NCBI GenBank assembly: GCA_016712345.1
Contig: JADJRH010000011.1
Location: 2,604,001 to 2,668,000, forward strand
Direction of reading: 5' to 3'
Source of the DNA: Polyangiaceae bacterium
GTDB taxonomy: Bacteria > Myxococcota_A > Polyangia > Polyangiales > Polyangiaceae
Length of the DNA stretch: 64,000 nt
The notes beneath the pieces were generated by a model. The model did not search any database. It saw only the letters and a list, made by a program, of their open reading frames with translations, and was not told the origin of the DNA. The translations under genes and the position numbers were made by a program. Shown in pieces: positions 8,993-18,359 of this stretch. Position 1 is the first letter of the stretch; every line of letters begins with the position of its first letter.

Positions 8993-10501
8993 ATGCGTTC
9001 ACTTCGGCAAAAGCTTCAAGACCTGCCGTCCGTGCCTTCGGAAAGGCGCGAACCCGTGCGAACGAGCCGGTTTGCAGCCTTAAACGCGCCGCTTCCCGAT
9101 GTACACAATCTGCCCGAACCACCGCCGCTCATCGCTGCGCCGAGCGTGCCTCCGCTGCGAGCGCCCGCTCCCGCGCCGCCTTCAAAACCTTCGCTGGATG
9201 AACTGCGGGCGCGAATTGCCGCGCTGATCGGTCATCGCGAACCTTTGCCCAAACCCGCCGATCCAAGCGCGAGTGAGCTTCCGTTTGTGGTGGAGCAAAC
9301 ACCGCTCGGCCCGCGGTACGTGCGTCGCGTTCGAGCCGCTCCGGCCGCCCGCGTGGGCCGAGCGCCGCTTCACACAGCTCGCTCGGCTGATGTGTACACA
9401 TTGAGCCTGCTCGCGCTCGACCCGAAAATCGCCGACTGCGATCCCAAACGTGCGCTTTACGTGGACACCGAAACAACGGGGCTTTCGGGCGGAACGGGCA
9501 CGGTTGCGTTTTTACTCGGGCTCGCGTTTTTCGACGAGGAACACCAAAGTTTTACGCTGGAGCAAATGCTTCTTCGCAGGCTCGGTGAAGAAGCGCCCAT
9601 GCTCGAACTTTTTGCAAAGCGGCTCGCCGACGCTTCGATGATCGTCACATTCAACGGCAAAACGTTTGATTTTCCGCTGCTTCGCACGCGTTTTGTGATG
9701 AACCGTTTTGCCAAACCCAACGAACCACCGCACCTCGATTTGTTGCATGTCGCGCGACGTGTACACAGTCATCGCCTCCCGAGTTGCAACCTCGCGTCGC
9801 TCGAAAGCCACGTTCTCGGGCGCGAGCGCGTGGGCGACGTGAGCGGCATGGATATCGTTGAGGCGTACATGCACTTTCTTCGAAGCGGTGACGAAAGCGC
9901 GCTCTCGGGGGTGGTGACGCACAACGAACACGACGTGATGTCGATGGTGGCGCTCCTCGGTTTGTATGGTGAGCCCTTCGGCGTTCAAAATGAGCCGTTG
10001 GTTAATCAAAATGAGCCTTTTTCGGGGGCGCGCACGGAGCCTTGTGTACCCAGCGATGCCTCTCGGCGCGCCGATTCGTGCGCGGGGATCGGTGCGGGGT
10101 TATGCGCGTCGGATCTTGCGGGTGTTGCGAAAACACTTCACCGCGCCGGTGCGGTCGGCCGCGCGCGCGCTCTCGCCGATGAAGCGGTTCGTGCCGGAGG
10201 CGGTGTACACGCGCGTCGAGTCTCCGGCGACATATCGCGCGCGCGCGGCGACGTGGCGGAGGCTCTTTTGCAGTACGAAACGCTTCTCACCGAAGTGGAA
10301 GATCCGGCGGTGCGTCTCTTGCTCGCCAAACTCTACGAACACAAAGGCAAGGCGTACGACCGCGCGCTTTCCCATGTTGAGGCGGGTACACATGAGAGCC
10401 CCGTGGCCGCCGAAAAGCGCCGGCTCCGGCTCACGCGCAAGCTCGAACTGTTGCGAATGAGAGAGACGACCGGCCCCAAAAAACGTGCGAAACGGAGCTG
10501 A
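8993..10501 (+). CDS. YprB-like RNase-H-fold exonuclease with C-terminal helical repeats
   Basis: About 502 residues. After a proline-rich N-terminal stretch there is an RNase H-like exonuclease domain: DTETTGLSGG near residue 157 supplies the first acidic pair, FNGKTFDFPLL the next aspartate, and HNEHDVMSM the final His/Asp, the pattern of the YprB/RNase_H_2 family. The C-terminal 120 residues look like TPR helices. It probably cleaves nucleic acid ends in repair or RNA turnover, but the substrate is not known. The start at ATG 8993 avoids overlap with the divergent ABC gene. Confidence 0.8.
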   Translation: MRSLRQKLQDLPSVPSERREPVRTSRFAALNAPLPDVHNLPEPPPLIAAPSVPPLRAPAPAPPSKPSLDELRARIAALIGHREPLPKPADPSASELPFVVEQTPLGPRYVRRVRAAPAARVGRAPLHTARSADVYTLSLLALDPKIADCDPKRALYVDTETTGLSGGTGTVAFLLGLAFFDEEHQSFTLEQMLLRRLGEEAPMLELFAKRLADASMIVTFNGKTFDFPLLRTRFVMNRFAKPNEPPHLDLLHVARRVHSHRLPSCNLASLESHVLGRERVGDVSGMDIVEAYMHFLRSGDESALSGVVTHNEHDVMSMVALLGLYGEPFGVQNEPLVNQNEPFSGARTEPCVPSDASRRADSCAGIGAGLCASDLAGVAKTLHRAGAVGRARALADEAVRAGGGVHARRVSGDISRARGDVAEALLQYETLLTEVEDPAVRLLLAKLYEHKGKAYDRALSHVEAGTHESPVAAEKRRLRLTRKLELLRMRETTGPKKRAKRS

Positions 10502-10594
10502 TACCGCCGGACCGATCCGTTGCGAGGGTGGGGCTTTCTGCGGGCTGTAAAATCAAACTGATATTACCGCTTCTCGCGCGTGACTACCTAAGCT

Positions 10595-11272
10595 ATGGTT
10601 CGCCCGATGATAACCGTCGGCTGCGCCGGCTTTCCCGTCCCAGCGACGCGCTACTTCCGCGAGTTCATGTTCGTGGAAGTTCAAGAAACGCACGTGTCGC
10701 TGCCCGGCTCTGGAACGATTCGAAGGTGGCGCCGTGAAGCGCCGCCCAACTTCCGCTTTGCGCTCGTCGGACCGCGTGAAATTGGCCAAGAGGGATTTCG
10801 CGACGGGAAGGTGATTGAAACGGCGCTTAAAAGCATTGAGGCAATCGCCGAGGAGCTTTCGGCCAAAACGGCGCTCTTCGTGGCCCCCGCTGAATTTGCT
10901 CCAACGCGGGCGAACAAGGCGGTGCTCAAAGAGTTCTTGCTGAACGTCAAGGCACGCTTTGAACGCGTCGTGTTTGAACCGGCGCAGGGTTGGGATCCCG
11001 ACGAGTGTGACGACCTCACGAAAGAGGCCGGCGCGCTTGCCGCGCGCGATCCGCTCATCTCGGGGCTCTCAAAACTCAAAACCGCGTATTACCGGCTCCA
11101 CGGTCCGGCCGGGCACAAGTCGCGGTACGAAGACCCGGCAATTGAGCGGTTGGCTGAGATCGCGCGCGACGCAAAACACACCGATCACACGTACGTATTC
11201 ACGAACGTGGACATGTTTGCCGACGCGAAACGCTTCAAAAAAGCGCTCAAGCTCGACGATACAAAAAAGTAG
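10595..11272 (+). CDS. DUF72 (YecE-like) protein
   Basis: A 225-residue protein whose start ITVGCAGFPVPATRYF and TIM-barrel-like pattern (FVEVQETHVSLPG, KTAYYRLHGP) fit the DUF72/YecE family. The biochemical function of the family is not established. A second, broken DUF72 gene lies at 31817-32853. The alternative ATG at 10607 is equally plausible and would drop four residues. It converges on iaaA with only seven bases between the stops. Confidence 0.82.
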   Translation: MVRPMITVGCAGFPVPATRYFREFMFVEVQETHVSLPGSGTIRRWRREAPPNFRFALVGPREIGQEGFRDGKVIETALKSIEAIAEELSAKTALFVAPAEFAPTRANKAVLKEFLLNVKARFERVVFEPAQGWDPDECDDLTKEAGALAARDPLISGLSKLKTAYYRLHGPAGHKSRYEDPAIERLAEIARDAKHTDHTYVFTNVDMFADAKRFKKALKLDDTKK

Positions 11273-11279
11273 GATGGTT

Positions 11280-12230
11280 TCAGCCGACGGAGGCAAACGC
11301 CGCCATGTCGCGGTTGGCGGCAATCGCATGGTCTTCTTCGCCCACAACGAGCAAGCCCACGTCGACTTCGTTGGGAAAAAGAGCCACGGCGCGCGCCGCG
11401 GCGGCCTGGGCTGTCATGCCGTCGGCCAGCCAGTCGTACACCGTTTTTGAAAGAAAACGCCGCACAATCTCTTCGCCGATGCCGGTTGCAGCCACAGCAC
11501 CTTTGGGGCCTGCGTACACACCGCAGCCCATAAGCGGTGAATCGCCGACGCGGCCTCGAAGCATGTAAAGCGTTCCGCCGGTGGAGGCCGTTGCCGCAAA
11601 CCCGCCGTTATTGTCGCGAATGACGGCGCCGACAGTGTCGCAACCTTCATCCCCCGGCGGGCGGATGCGGGACTTGGTATCAACGGCGGCGCCTTGTGTA
11701 CCCAATACGGGCCCCGAGAAATTCCACACTTTTTCGATCGCGATGTCTTTCCAAACGGCCGCGTCGTCGGCGTAGGCGCCGTCACCTTCACCGCGCAGCT
11801 CCGCGATTGCGCGGTTGTATTTGGCGCGCGCCCGGTCGGTTGTGGGGTCGTAGTCGCTGAACCCGAGGCGGCGCGCAAACGCTGTGGCCCCGGCGCCCGC
11901 AATGAGAAGGTGCGGCGTTTCTCGCACTTTCGCGGCCACCAAAATGGGGTTTTTCACGCGTTCAAGACCTGTCACGGCGCCGAACCGCCCGTCGCCCGTC
12001 ATGATCGAGGCATCCATTTCGATCACCCGGCCGTCGAGGCGCAAATTCGATCCGGTGCCCGCGTTGAAACGCTCATCGTCTTCGAGAACCACCGTTGCCG
12101 CGAGCGCCGCGGCGAGCGCATCGCCGCCGGCCTGAAGCACCGCGCGAGCCGCGTTTGCCGCGGTTTCACATCCGTCGGAGAGCGCTTTGGGCGACGCCGC
12201 GCCGCCGTGCGTGAGAATCGCAAACGTCAT
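11280..12230 (-). CDS. iaaA: Isoaspartyl peptidase / plant-type L-asparaginase
   Basis: A 316-residue Ntn-hydrolase. The nucleophilic threonine exposed by autocleavage is T199 in GCDTVGAVIRD, preceded by the usual linker, and TASTGGT follows in the beta subunit. Enzymes of this family hydrolyse beta-aspartyl dipeptides and asparagine. Its start overlaps the cphA stop as ATGA, placing it third in the cyanophycin operon, where the expected substrate is beta-Asp-Arg released by cyanophycinase. The gene context makes this more likely than a general asparaginase role. Confidence 0.9.
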   Translation of the reverse strand: MTFAILTHGGAASPKALSDGCETAANAARAVLQAGGDALAAALAATVVLEDDERFNAGTGSNLRLDGRVIEMDASIMTGDGRFGAVTGLERVKNPILVAAKVRETPHLLIAGAGATAFARRLGFSDYDPTTDRARAKYNRAIAELRGEGDGAYADDAAVWKDIAIEKVWNFSGPVLGTQGAAVDTKSRIRPPGDEGCDTVGAVIRDNNGGFAATASTGGTLYMLRGRVGDSPLMGCGVYAGPKGAVAATGIGEEIVRRFLSKTVYDWLADGMTAQAAAARAVALFPNEVDVGLLVVGEEDHAIAANRDMAAFASVG

Positions 12231-14890
12231 GAGTCGATCTCGCTTTCAACCTGCGGGCGTTTTTTGCCGAAATAAATGACTTGTTTCCACGTGCGCACCA
12301 CGTCGTCGGCAAAGATCACCACCAGATCTTCAGGCTCGGCCATTTTGAGCGCACGCTGCACGGCATCAGGCTCATCGGTTAAAAAGATGAGATTTTCTTC
12401 GGCCAAGCCGCCTTCACGCGCCCCTTGGGCCAAGAGGTTTGCCACCTCACCCACGGGGCGACCGCGGCGCGAATCGTCTTCTTTGGTGATGAGAATGTCG
12501 AACGCGGGCGCCGCCGTTCGCCCAATTTCACGAATGTCCACATCGCGCCGATCTCCCGCGGCTTGAAGGACGCCGATGGCGCGCTTCTTTCGAAGGCTCT
12601 TCACAAGCTCGGCCATGCGCTCCATCGCCGCGGGGTTGTGCCCGTAGTCGACAATCACGCGGAACGGATGTTCGTCGAACACGTTGCAGCGGCCCGGAGC
12701 TTGAAAAAACGACGTGGTGAACGTTCGAAGCCCGTGGCGAATTTGTTCAAGCGTGAGCCCCATGGAGTACGCAACGGCGGCGGCCGCGAGCGCGTTTTCC
12801 ACGTTGAACTTGGCGCGCCCCTCCAACGTTGCCGGGATTAGATGCGTCCACGTGACGGGGATGTGTCTGTCACCGTCGTAGATCGTGAGCATGTCGCCGT
12901 TCACGCCCTGTTCGATCACCGCGGCGCGGCCGCCCTGCTTCACATGTGTACGCACCACAGGGTTGGACGGCGAGCGCGAAAAGTACATGATCTTCCCCTC
13001 GGCTTTGTCGGCCATTTTTACAACAAGGGGGTCATCGGCGTTGAGTACACTCGTGCCGTTTTCGCGAACCACTTCCACTACGAGCTGCTTTACGTAAGCA
13101 AGATCTTCCACCGTTTCGATGCCGGCAAGGCCGAGGTGATCGCCGCTCACGTTGAGTACACATCCAACGTCGCAGCGATCCCAGCCGAGCCCTTCGCGCA
13201 AAATGCCGCCGCGCGCCGTTTCAAGAACCGCGGCTTCCACCGAGGGATCCATGAGTACAACGCGCGCGCTCCACGGCCCCGTCATGTCGCCTTTGAGTAC
13301 ACGTTCGCCGTCGATATAAATGCCGTCGGTGGTGGTGAGCCCCACGCGCTTGCCGCTCATTTTGAGAATGTGCGCGACCATGCGGCTCGTGGTTGTTTTG
13401 CCGTTGGTCCCGGTGATTGCCGCGGTGGGAATGCGCGCCGGAACGCCTTGCGGAAAGAGCATGTCCACCACAGGCGCCGCCACGTTGCGCGGTGTACCTT
13501 CAGTCGGCGCCAAGTGCATTCGAAACCCGGGCGCCGCGTTGACCTCCACAATTGCGCCGCCGTGCTCGCGAACGCTCTTGGAGATGTCGTTGCAAATCAA
13601 ATCAATGCCCGCAATGTCCAGGCCCACCACTTTGGCGGCGCGCGTTGCGATATCGATATTGTCCGGGTGAATCACGTCGGTTTTGTCTACCGCGGTGCCG
13701 CCCGTTGAGAGGTTGCCCGTCGCTCGAAGCGCAAACACTTCACCCGCCTTGAGCACCGTGGCGGTTGTGTACCCAGCAAGCTTGAGAAGGCGGCTCGCTT
13801 GATCGTCGATTTCAATGCGCGTCAGCACTTTTTCGTGCCCCACACCGCGCCGAGGATCTTGGTTCACCTTGTCGACAAGCTCGATAATCGTGTGTTTGCC
13901 GTCCCCCACAACGTGCCCAGGAACGCGCTGCGAAACGGCGATCACTTCGCCGTTCACCACCAAAACGCGGTGGTCGTAACCGTCTTGAAACGTTTCAACG
14001 ATCACGTAGTTTGAAAGGTCGTTCGCCTTTTCCCACGCGTCGCGAACGCTCTGCGGATCGCGCAGATTCAGAGCCACGCCGCGCCCGTGTGAAAGGTCCA
14101 TCGGCTTAACGACCACCGGGTATCCAAAGCGCTCAGCGATCTCCACCGCTTCGTCGGCCGTGTCGGCGCGCTCCTGTTTCGGAACGGGCAAACCGGCGCG
14201 TTCAAGCAGCGACGCTGTGAGCTGTTTGTCCTGCGCGATCTCCACACCGATGTGGCTCGTTTGGCTTGTGATCGTAGCTTGGATGCGCTTCTGGTGTACA
14301 CCCCATCCAAGCTGCACAAGGCTGTGCTCGTTGAGGCGCAACGTTGGAATGCCGCGGCGTTTCGCTTCCTCGACCAAGCTGCGCGTGGACGGTCCAAGCG
14401 CCACGCGTTCGGCGAGACGCGCCAGTTCGTCCACCTCTTCTTTGAGGTTTGGCGCCGGCGCCAATCGATCCGCAAACCCCACGGGCAGAATCGACCGCAG
14501 GTATCGCAGCGCCAAATCGCCCGCGCGCTTGCCCACGCGCTCTTCTTCAAAGCTGTAAATGATGTGGTAAACGCCCTCGCGCCCCGCGCCGCGCGTTTTG
14601 CCGTACGTCACCGGCGTTCCCGCCAGGCACTGAAACTCAATCGCCACATGTTCGGCGATGTGGCCAAACCATGTGCCTTCGCGAAGCCGTTTTACAAATC
14701 CGCCCTGGTGCCCGTACGAACACCCATGCTCGTCGAGCGATGGAATATCGGCGAGCAACCGATCCACAAATCCGGGGATTTTGTCGCTCGGATATTGCTC
14801 CAGCTCTTCAAGATCCACCGTGAGACGAATGACGGGCCGATAGCCGTAGAGACTCGGTCCCCGGTACACGCGGGTTTCAAGCAGCTTCAC
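12227..14890 (-). CDS. cphA: Cyanophycin synthetase
   Basis: An 887-residue enzyme that polymerises aspartate and arginine into the storage polymer cyanophycin using ATP. It has the CphA N-terminal domain (start VKLLETRVYRGPSLYG), a central ATP-grasp domain (VVKPMDLSHGRGV, EVNAAPGFRMH) and a C-terminal Mur-ligase domain with P-loop GTNGKTTTSRM near residue 493 and DYGHNPAAME further on. GTG at 14890 is chosen because it matches the family N-terminus and overlaps the cphB stop as GTGA; the frame stays open further upstream. The iaaA start overlaps its stop. Confidence 0.94.
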   Translation of the reverse strand: MKLLETRVYRGPSLYGYRPVIRLTVDLEELEQYPSDKIPGFVDRLLADIPSLDEHGCSYGHQGGFVKRLREGTWFGHIAEHVAIEFQCLAGTPVTYGKTRGAGREGVYHIIYSFEEERVGKRAGDLALRYLRSILPVGFADRLAPAPNLKEEVDELARLAERVALGPSTRSLVEEAKRRGIPTLRLNEHSLVQLGWGVHQKRIQATITSQTSHIGVEIAQDKQLTASLLERAGLPVPKQERADTADEAVEIAERFGYPVVVKPMDLSHGRGVALNLRDPQSVRDAWEKANDLSNYVIVETFQDGYDHRVLVVNGEVIAVSQRVPGHVVGDGKHTIIELVDKVNQDPRRGVGHEKVLTRIEIDDQASRLLKLAGYTTATVLKAGEVFALRATGNLSTGGTAVDKTDVIHPDNIDIATRAAKVVGLDIAGIDLICNDISKSVREHGGAIVEVNAAPGFRMHLAPTEGTPRNVAAPVVDMLFPQGVPARIPTAAITGTNGKTTTSRMVAHILKMSGKRVGLTTTDGIYIDGERVLKGDMTGPWSARVVLMDPSVEAAVLETARGGILREGLGWDRCDVGCVLNVSGDHLGLAGIETVEDLAYVKQLVVEVVRENGTSVLNADDPLVVKMADKAEGKIMYFSRSPSNPVVRTHVKQGGRAAVIEQGVNGDMLTIYDGDRHIPVTWTHLIPATLEGRAKFNVENALAAAAVAYSMGLTLEQIRHGLRTFTTSFFQAPGRCNVFDEHPFRVIVDYGHNPAAMERMAELVKSLRKKRAIGVLQAAGDRRDVDIREIGRTAAPAFDILITKEDDSRRGRPVGEVANLLAQGAREGGLAEENLIFLTDEPDAVQRALKMAEPEDLVVIFADDVVRTWKQVIYFGKKRPQVESEIDS

Positions 14891-15894
14891 GTCTCTTCTT
14901 CCTCGGAAGGTGCGGATGCGGCCGGAGCCGCTGCTTTTCGAGACCTTCGGCGCGCAGGCCGAGGACAATGATCGGGATGTGTCGGAGGCGGCGGCCACGT
15001 GGGCCTGCGCGCATCAATGTCAAATGTACACGCGTGCGTCAGCACGTGAACTTGTACACCGAGCAGCGCCGCCGGCTCACCCTCGGTCGGCGTTTCGTGA
15101 ATGTCGGTGTACAGAATTTTCGCGCCGTCGATCACCGTTACCGTGCCCGCGCCGAACACGTGCATCTGATGCGTCGGTTCGAGCACGATCGCCGTGTCTT
15201 CATCAATCCCAACGCCGAGCAAAAATGGGTTGAGCGCCACCGCCGTAAAGAGCCGCCCAATGCGATGCCGCTGCGCAAAATGTTGGTCGATCACAAGCCG
15301 CTTTGTGAGCCCCAACCCCGGCGCCATGGTGATGTTGCTTCGCCGCGGTGCGTACGCTTTTTTCCCCTGCGCAATCATGTGATCACAAATCACCGAAGCG
15401 CCCGCCGACGTGCCCGCCACCACAACACCGGCTCGATGCGCGCGCCGAACCGCCTGCGCCATCGGTGTCCCGCCGATCAGCGTCACAATGCGGCCCTGCG
15501 CTCCGCCCGTAAAAAAGATCGCCGTCGCATCGCGCACCTGCGCCAGTTTTTTCGGGTCTTCAGCGTCCGATCGCTGATCGACCCACACTGTTTCGGCGTG
15601 CGCCCCAAACGACCGAAATATTTTTTCGTAGAGCGGCGCCATCTCGTTGGGAATGCTCGACGCCGTTGGAAAAATCGCGATTTTGGCGCCTTTTCCACCC
15701 GCTCGCTCCACCACGAGCCGCAAAATCGCCCGATCGCCGACTTTGTCCTCGGCGCCTCCGATGGCGATGAGCGGACCGCGTGAAAGAGGAGCGGCGGATT
15801 TCGATGAAGCAGGCCCGCTGAGAGCCTCGGGCGATTCTTTCGCAGACACGAGAGCGCGATGGGTATCACAGCCCAAAAGAAGCAATAAGAACAA
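14887..15894 (-). CDS. cphB: Cyanophycinase with a lipoprotein-like N-terminus
   Basis: A serine exopeptidase of the S51 family, 335 residues, that cuts cyanophycin into beta-Asp-Arg dipeptides. The nucleophile is S163 in GTSAGAS. The N-terminus reads FLLLLLGCDTH, which resembles a short lipoprotein signal with lipobox LLGC, followed by a Ser/Ala linker; most CphB enzymes are cytoplasmic. Only a TTG start is available for that form, four bases after a GGTAGG; GTG at 15849 would give a cytoplasmic enzyme. The C-terminal 35 residues are Pro/Arg/Glu-rich. It is the first gene of the cphB-cphA-iaaA operon. Confidence 0.88.
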   Translation of the reverse strand: MFLLLLLGCDTHRALVSAKESPEALSGPASSKSAAPLSRGPLIAIGGAEDKVGDRAILRLVVERAGGKGAKIAIFPTASSIPNEMAPLYEKIFRSFGAHAETVWVDQRSDAEDPKKLAQVRDATAIFFTGGAQGRIVTLIGGTPMAQAVRRAHRAGVVVAGTSAGASVICDHMIAQGKKAYAPRRSNITMAPGLGLTKRLVIDQHFAQRHRIGRLFTAVALNPFLLGVGIDEDTAIVLEPTHQMHVFGAGTVTVIDGAKILYTDIHETPTEGEPAALLGVQVHVLTHACTFDIDARRPTWPPPPTHPDHCPRPARRRSRKAAAPAASAPSEEEET

Positions 15895-15948
15895 AACCTA
15901 CCTGGCAGCGGACTCGCCGCGCTCTCTCTCTTTTGCAAGGGAGCGAGC

Positions 15949-16065
15949 GACCGATCGCGTTGAGAGATGAATGGGGGACCGCCGTGTTTGAGCGGTGGCG
16001 TGGGGTAGGGGCCCCGCGACCCGCGAGTCCGGAGGGCCCCGTTCAGAGCGAACACGCGATCGGTC
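15949..16065. promoter_or_regulatory. 12-bp inverted repeat in the cphB/ftsB-like intergenic region
   Basis: GACCGATCGCGT at 15949-15960 is repeated exactly on the opposite strand at 16054-16065, 93 bases away, with a second GC-rich palindrome (GGGGCCCC) in between. It lies in the 204-base gap between the divergent cphB and FtsB-like genes, so it is well placed to be an operator pair or a looping site for the cyanophycin operon. No regulator gene is adjacent. Confidence 0.4.
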
Positions 16066-16098
16066 ACGAAGCGACCTACCCGTCGAAACGCTAAAAAC

Positions 16099-16434
16099 TT
16101 GGCCCTCACAGCGAGGCAGGGCGATGCAGAGCACCATGTCGCGCGGTGCGCTTCTTTAGAACGGGTGCTCCCCATCGGGATCTTGGCGGTGGCGCTCATC
16201 GGCGCCCCGGCAATGATCTTCTCGCCCGAAGGCGTGCCGCGCATGCGCGCCGTTGAAAAAGAACTCGCCGACGTTGAAGAAGACAACGCCGCCCTTCGCC
16301 GCGAGATCGAATCGCTGCGCGGCAAGGTCGCCCGCCTTCGCGACGACCCCGCCGCCATCGAGCGAATTGCGCGCGACAACCTCGGCCTTGTGCGCCAAAC
16401 CGAGGTCGTCTTCCAGTTCCCCGTGAAGCGGTAG
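16099..16434 (+). CDS. FtsB/DivIC-like septum formation protein
   Basis: A small bitopic membrane protein of at most 111 residues: one transmembrane segment (LPIGILAVALIGAPAMIF) followed by a coiled coil (VEKELADVEEDNAALRREIE) and the ERIARDNLGLVRQTE motif of the septum formation initiator family. It would sit in the divisome with FtsL and FtsQ. The exact start is uncertain: TTG at 16099 gives the full frame, but a GTG just before the membrane segment is possible. It is followed 13 bases later by the GspE-N gene. Confidence 0.78.
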   Translation: MALTARQGDAEHHVARCASLERVLPIGILAVALIGAPAMIFSPEGVPRMRAVEKELADVEEDNAALRREIESLRGKVARLRDDPAAIERIARDNLGLVRQTEVVFQFPVKR

Positions 16435-16447
16435 TATCGTCGCGGAC

Positions 16448-18310
16448 GTGTCCACGGCGCTCGCAACTCGGCTGATCGCATCGGGGGCGGTTTCCACCGC
16501 CGACGCCGAAGCCGCGTTGCTCTCATCGCTCGCGCGGCGCATTCCTTTTGTTCGAGCGCTCATCGACACCGGCACCGTTTCCGAAGCGGTGCTCGATCAA
16601 GAACTCGAAGCGCTCGGCGGCATCGGCCTTCGCCAAGTCACCGGCATGCCCGAGTTGGTGAACCGCCTTCCGCCGCACTTCTGCCGACGCATGGGCGTGC
16701 TCCCGGTGCGCGTCGATCACGCGGCGCGCGTTGTCGAAGTGGCCGCCGCCGATCCGCTCGATCCTCATCTTGCCGCCGAGGTCCACTTTCACCTCGGCGT
16801 CCCTGTGCGCGTGCTTCGGGCGCCGATGTCCGCCATCGAAGACGCCATTCGCCGCATCGAACTTGAAGCCGAAGCCGCAGCCGGCCGCGCGCGCCGCGCC
16901 ACGCCGCCGTTTCCACACGGCGCGCCCGAATCGTCGAATCCGCCGCCGCCGCCTCCCGAACCAACGCCCATTCCACTCGTGCGCAAGACGGGCGGCCCGC
17001 CCGACACGCTGCGCATGTACAAACAAACACTGCGACCGGGCTCCATGAAGGCGCTCGATTTCAGCGATGCGCCCGCGCCCGCGCCGACAGGTGAAGGACC
17101 GCCGCCCACCGAGCCGTTGCCGCTTCGAACACCGAAGTCGCCGGCCGCGGAAAGCGCCGAAGGGCAGGGAAGGGAAGGCGATCCCGACGACGTGCCGCGC
17201 ACGCTGCGTGAATCGTCGCCGCGCCTTCGCGATCTCACCGCCCTTCCACCCGAACCGCTGCGCGGAGGCGAGGCGTCGACTCGCGCTGTGCGCGAGTCGA
17301 CGCCTCGCCTCCGCGACCTCGTCAAGCCGCCCGCCGAAGACAAACTTCGCGACTCCACGCCGCGCCTGCGTGACTTGGCGCGCGCCATCCTCGGCGAAAC
17401 GCCGGCAACCGCGTTTGGAGTCGAAGCGTCCGCTCCGTCGCCGCCGGCGCCGAATGAGGGCGCGGCGCCGCCGGAACCGCCCGCCGTTTCGTTTCCCTCG
17501 CTGCCGCCGCCGTCGGTCGTGGAGCAACCCGGCCTGCTCGCCGCCGACGACGATTGGGGCGGGCTCACACCCCCGGCCGAACCACGCCCCGAGCCGGCGG
17601 CGCCGCGCCAGCGCAAACCCAGCCGATTTATTCGCCCGGCGATCGACATTCAGCTTCCACAACCGCCGTCGGAGCGCACCCGCCACCGCCGGTCAGCGTG
17701 GGATGGGCCCACCGCGGGCGACGTGCGCGAGCCGCCGCCGTCCACCGGCGAAACACGGCCGGCGGGCGCGGATGCAAAAGGCGCGGACCCGGCCTCGGCC
17801 CCCGAGCCGTCGCTGCCGGCGCCGCTCCCTCGAAACGAACCGCTCGATGTTCGTTTGGTCATCGACGCGCTTCGAATCGCCGGCTCGCGCGACGACGTTG
17901 TCGCCGCCGGACTGCGAGGTTTGCGCGCCGTCGGTCGTCGCACCGCCATCTTCGTTGTGCGCCGCGACGGCTTTCACGGCTGGGCGTGCAACGTGGAGTT
18001 CGGCGACGCCCAGAAATTGCGCGGCGTCTCGTTCGCTGCCGATTCGCCGAGCATTTTTGCAACCGCCGTCGCCGCCGGCTCGTACCTCGGCCCCGTGCCG
18101 CAAAACGCGGTGCATGCGCCCCTCCTCGCAGCCGTTGAGGCGCCCACATCCGATGTTGCCGCCGCCGTGGTTCGCGCGGCCGGAAAGCCGGTGATGGTCC
18201 TGTTGGCCGACGACCTGGTCGACGTGAAACGCGTTGTGGCACCTCGGCTCTTGCAGCTGGCCGACGCTGTCGGCGCGGCTCTTTCGCGGCTCTTGGCGTC
18301 GCGCTTGTAG
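16448..18310 (+). CDS. GspE N-domain protein with long Pro-rich linker and C-terminal GAF-like domain
   Basis: A 620-residue protein without an ATPase domain. Residues 1-135 resemble the N-terminal domain of type II secretion/pilus ATPases (GspE/MshE N). A proline- and alanine-rich linker of about 300 residues contains three copies of R(E/D)S(S/T)PRLRDL near the middle. The final 150 residues form a compact alpha/beta domain of GAF type. Such proteins are common in myxobacteria; the N-domain in related proteins can bind c-di-GMP, so a regulatory role is plausible but inferred. Confidence 0.65.
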   Translation: MSTALATRLIASGAVSTADAEAALLSSLARRIPFVRALIDTGTVSEAVLDQELEALGGIGLRQVTGMPELVNRLPPHFCRRMGVLPVRVDHAARVVEVAAADPLDPHLAAEVHFHLGVPVRVLRAPMSAIEDAIRRIELEAEAAAGRARRATPPFPHGAPESSNPPPPPPEPTPIPLVRKTGGPPDTLRMYKQTLRPGSMKALDFSDAPAPAPTGEGPPPTEPLPLRTPKSPAAESAEGQGREGDPDDVPRTLRESSPRLRDLTALPPEPLRGGEASTRAVRESTPRLRDLVKPPAEDKLRDSTPRLRDLARAILGETPATAFGVEASAPSPPAPNEGAAPPEPPAVSFPSLPPPSVVEQPGLLAADDDWGGLTPPAEPRPEPAAPRQRKPSRFIRPAIDIQLPQPPSERTRHRRSAWDGPTAGDVREPPPSTGETRPAGADAKGADPASAPEPSLPAPLPRNEPLDVRLVIDALRIAGSRDDVVAAGLRGLRAVGRRTAIFVVRRDGFHGWACNVEFGDAQKLRGVSFAADSPSIFATAVAAGSYLGPVPQNAVHAPLLAAVEAPTSDVAAAVVRAAGKPVMVLLADDLVDVKRVVAPRLLQLADAVGAALSRLLASRL

Positions 18311-18359
18311 GGTTTTGGTTTGGCGCAGCGCCCCGAATGCGAGATAAGACGCGCCCATC

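Noticed and set aside
12842..13708. 288-codon plus-strand frame within cphA
   Set aside because: Shadow of cyanophycin synthetase, His/Arg-rich, no start signal.
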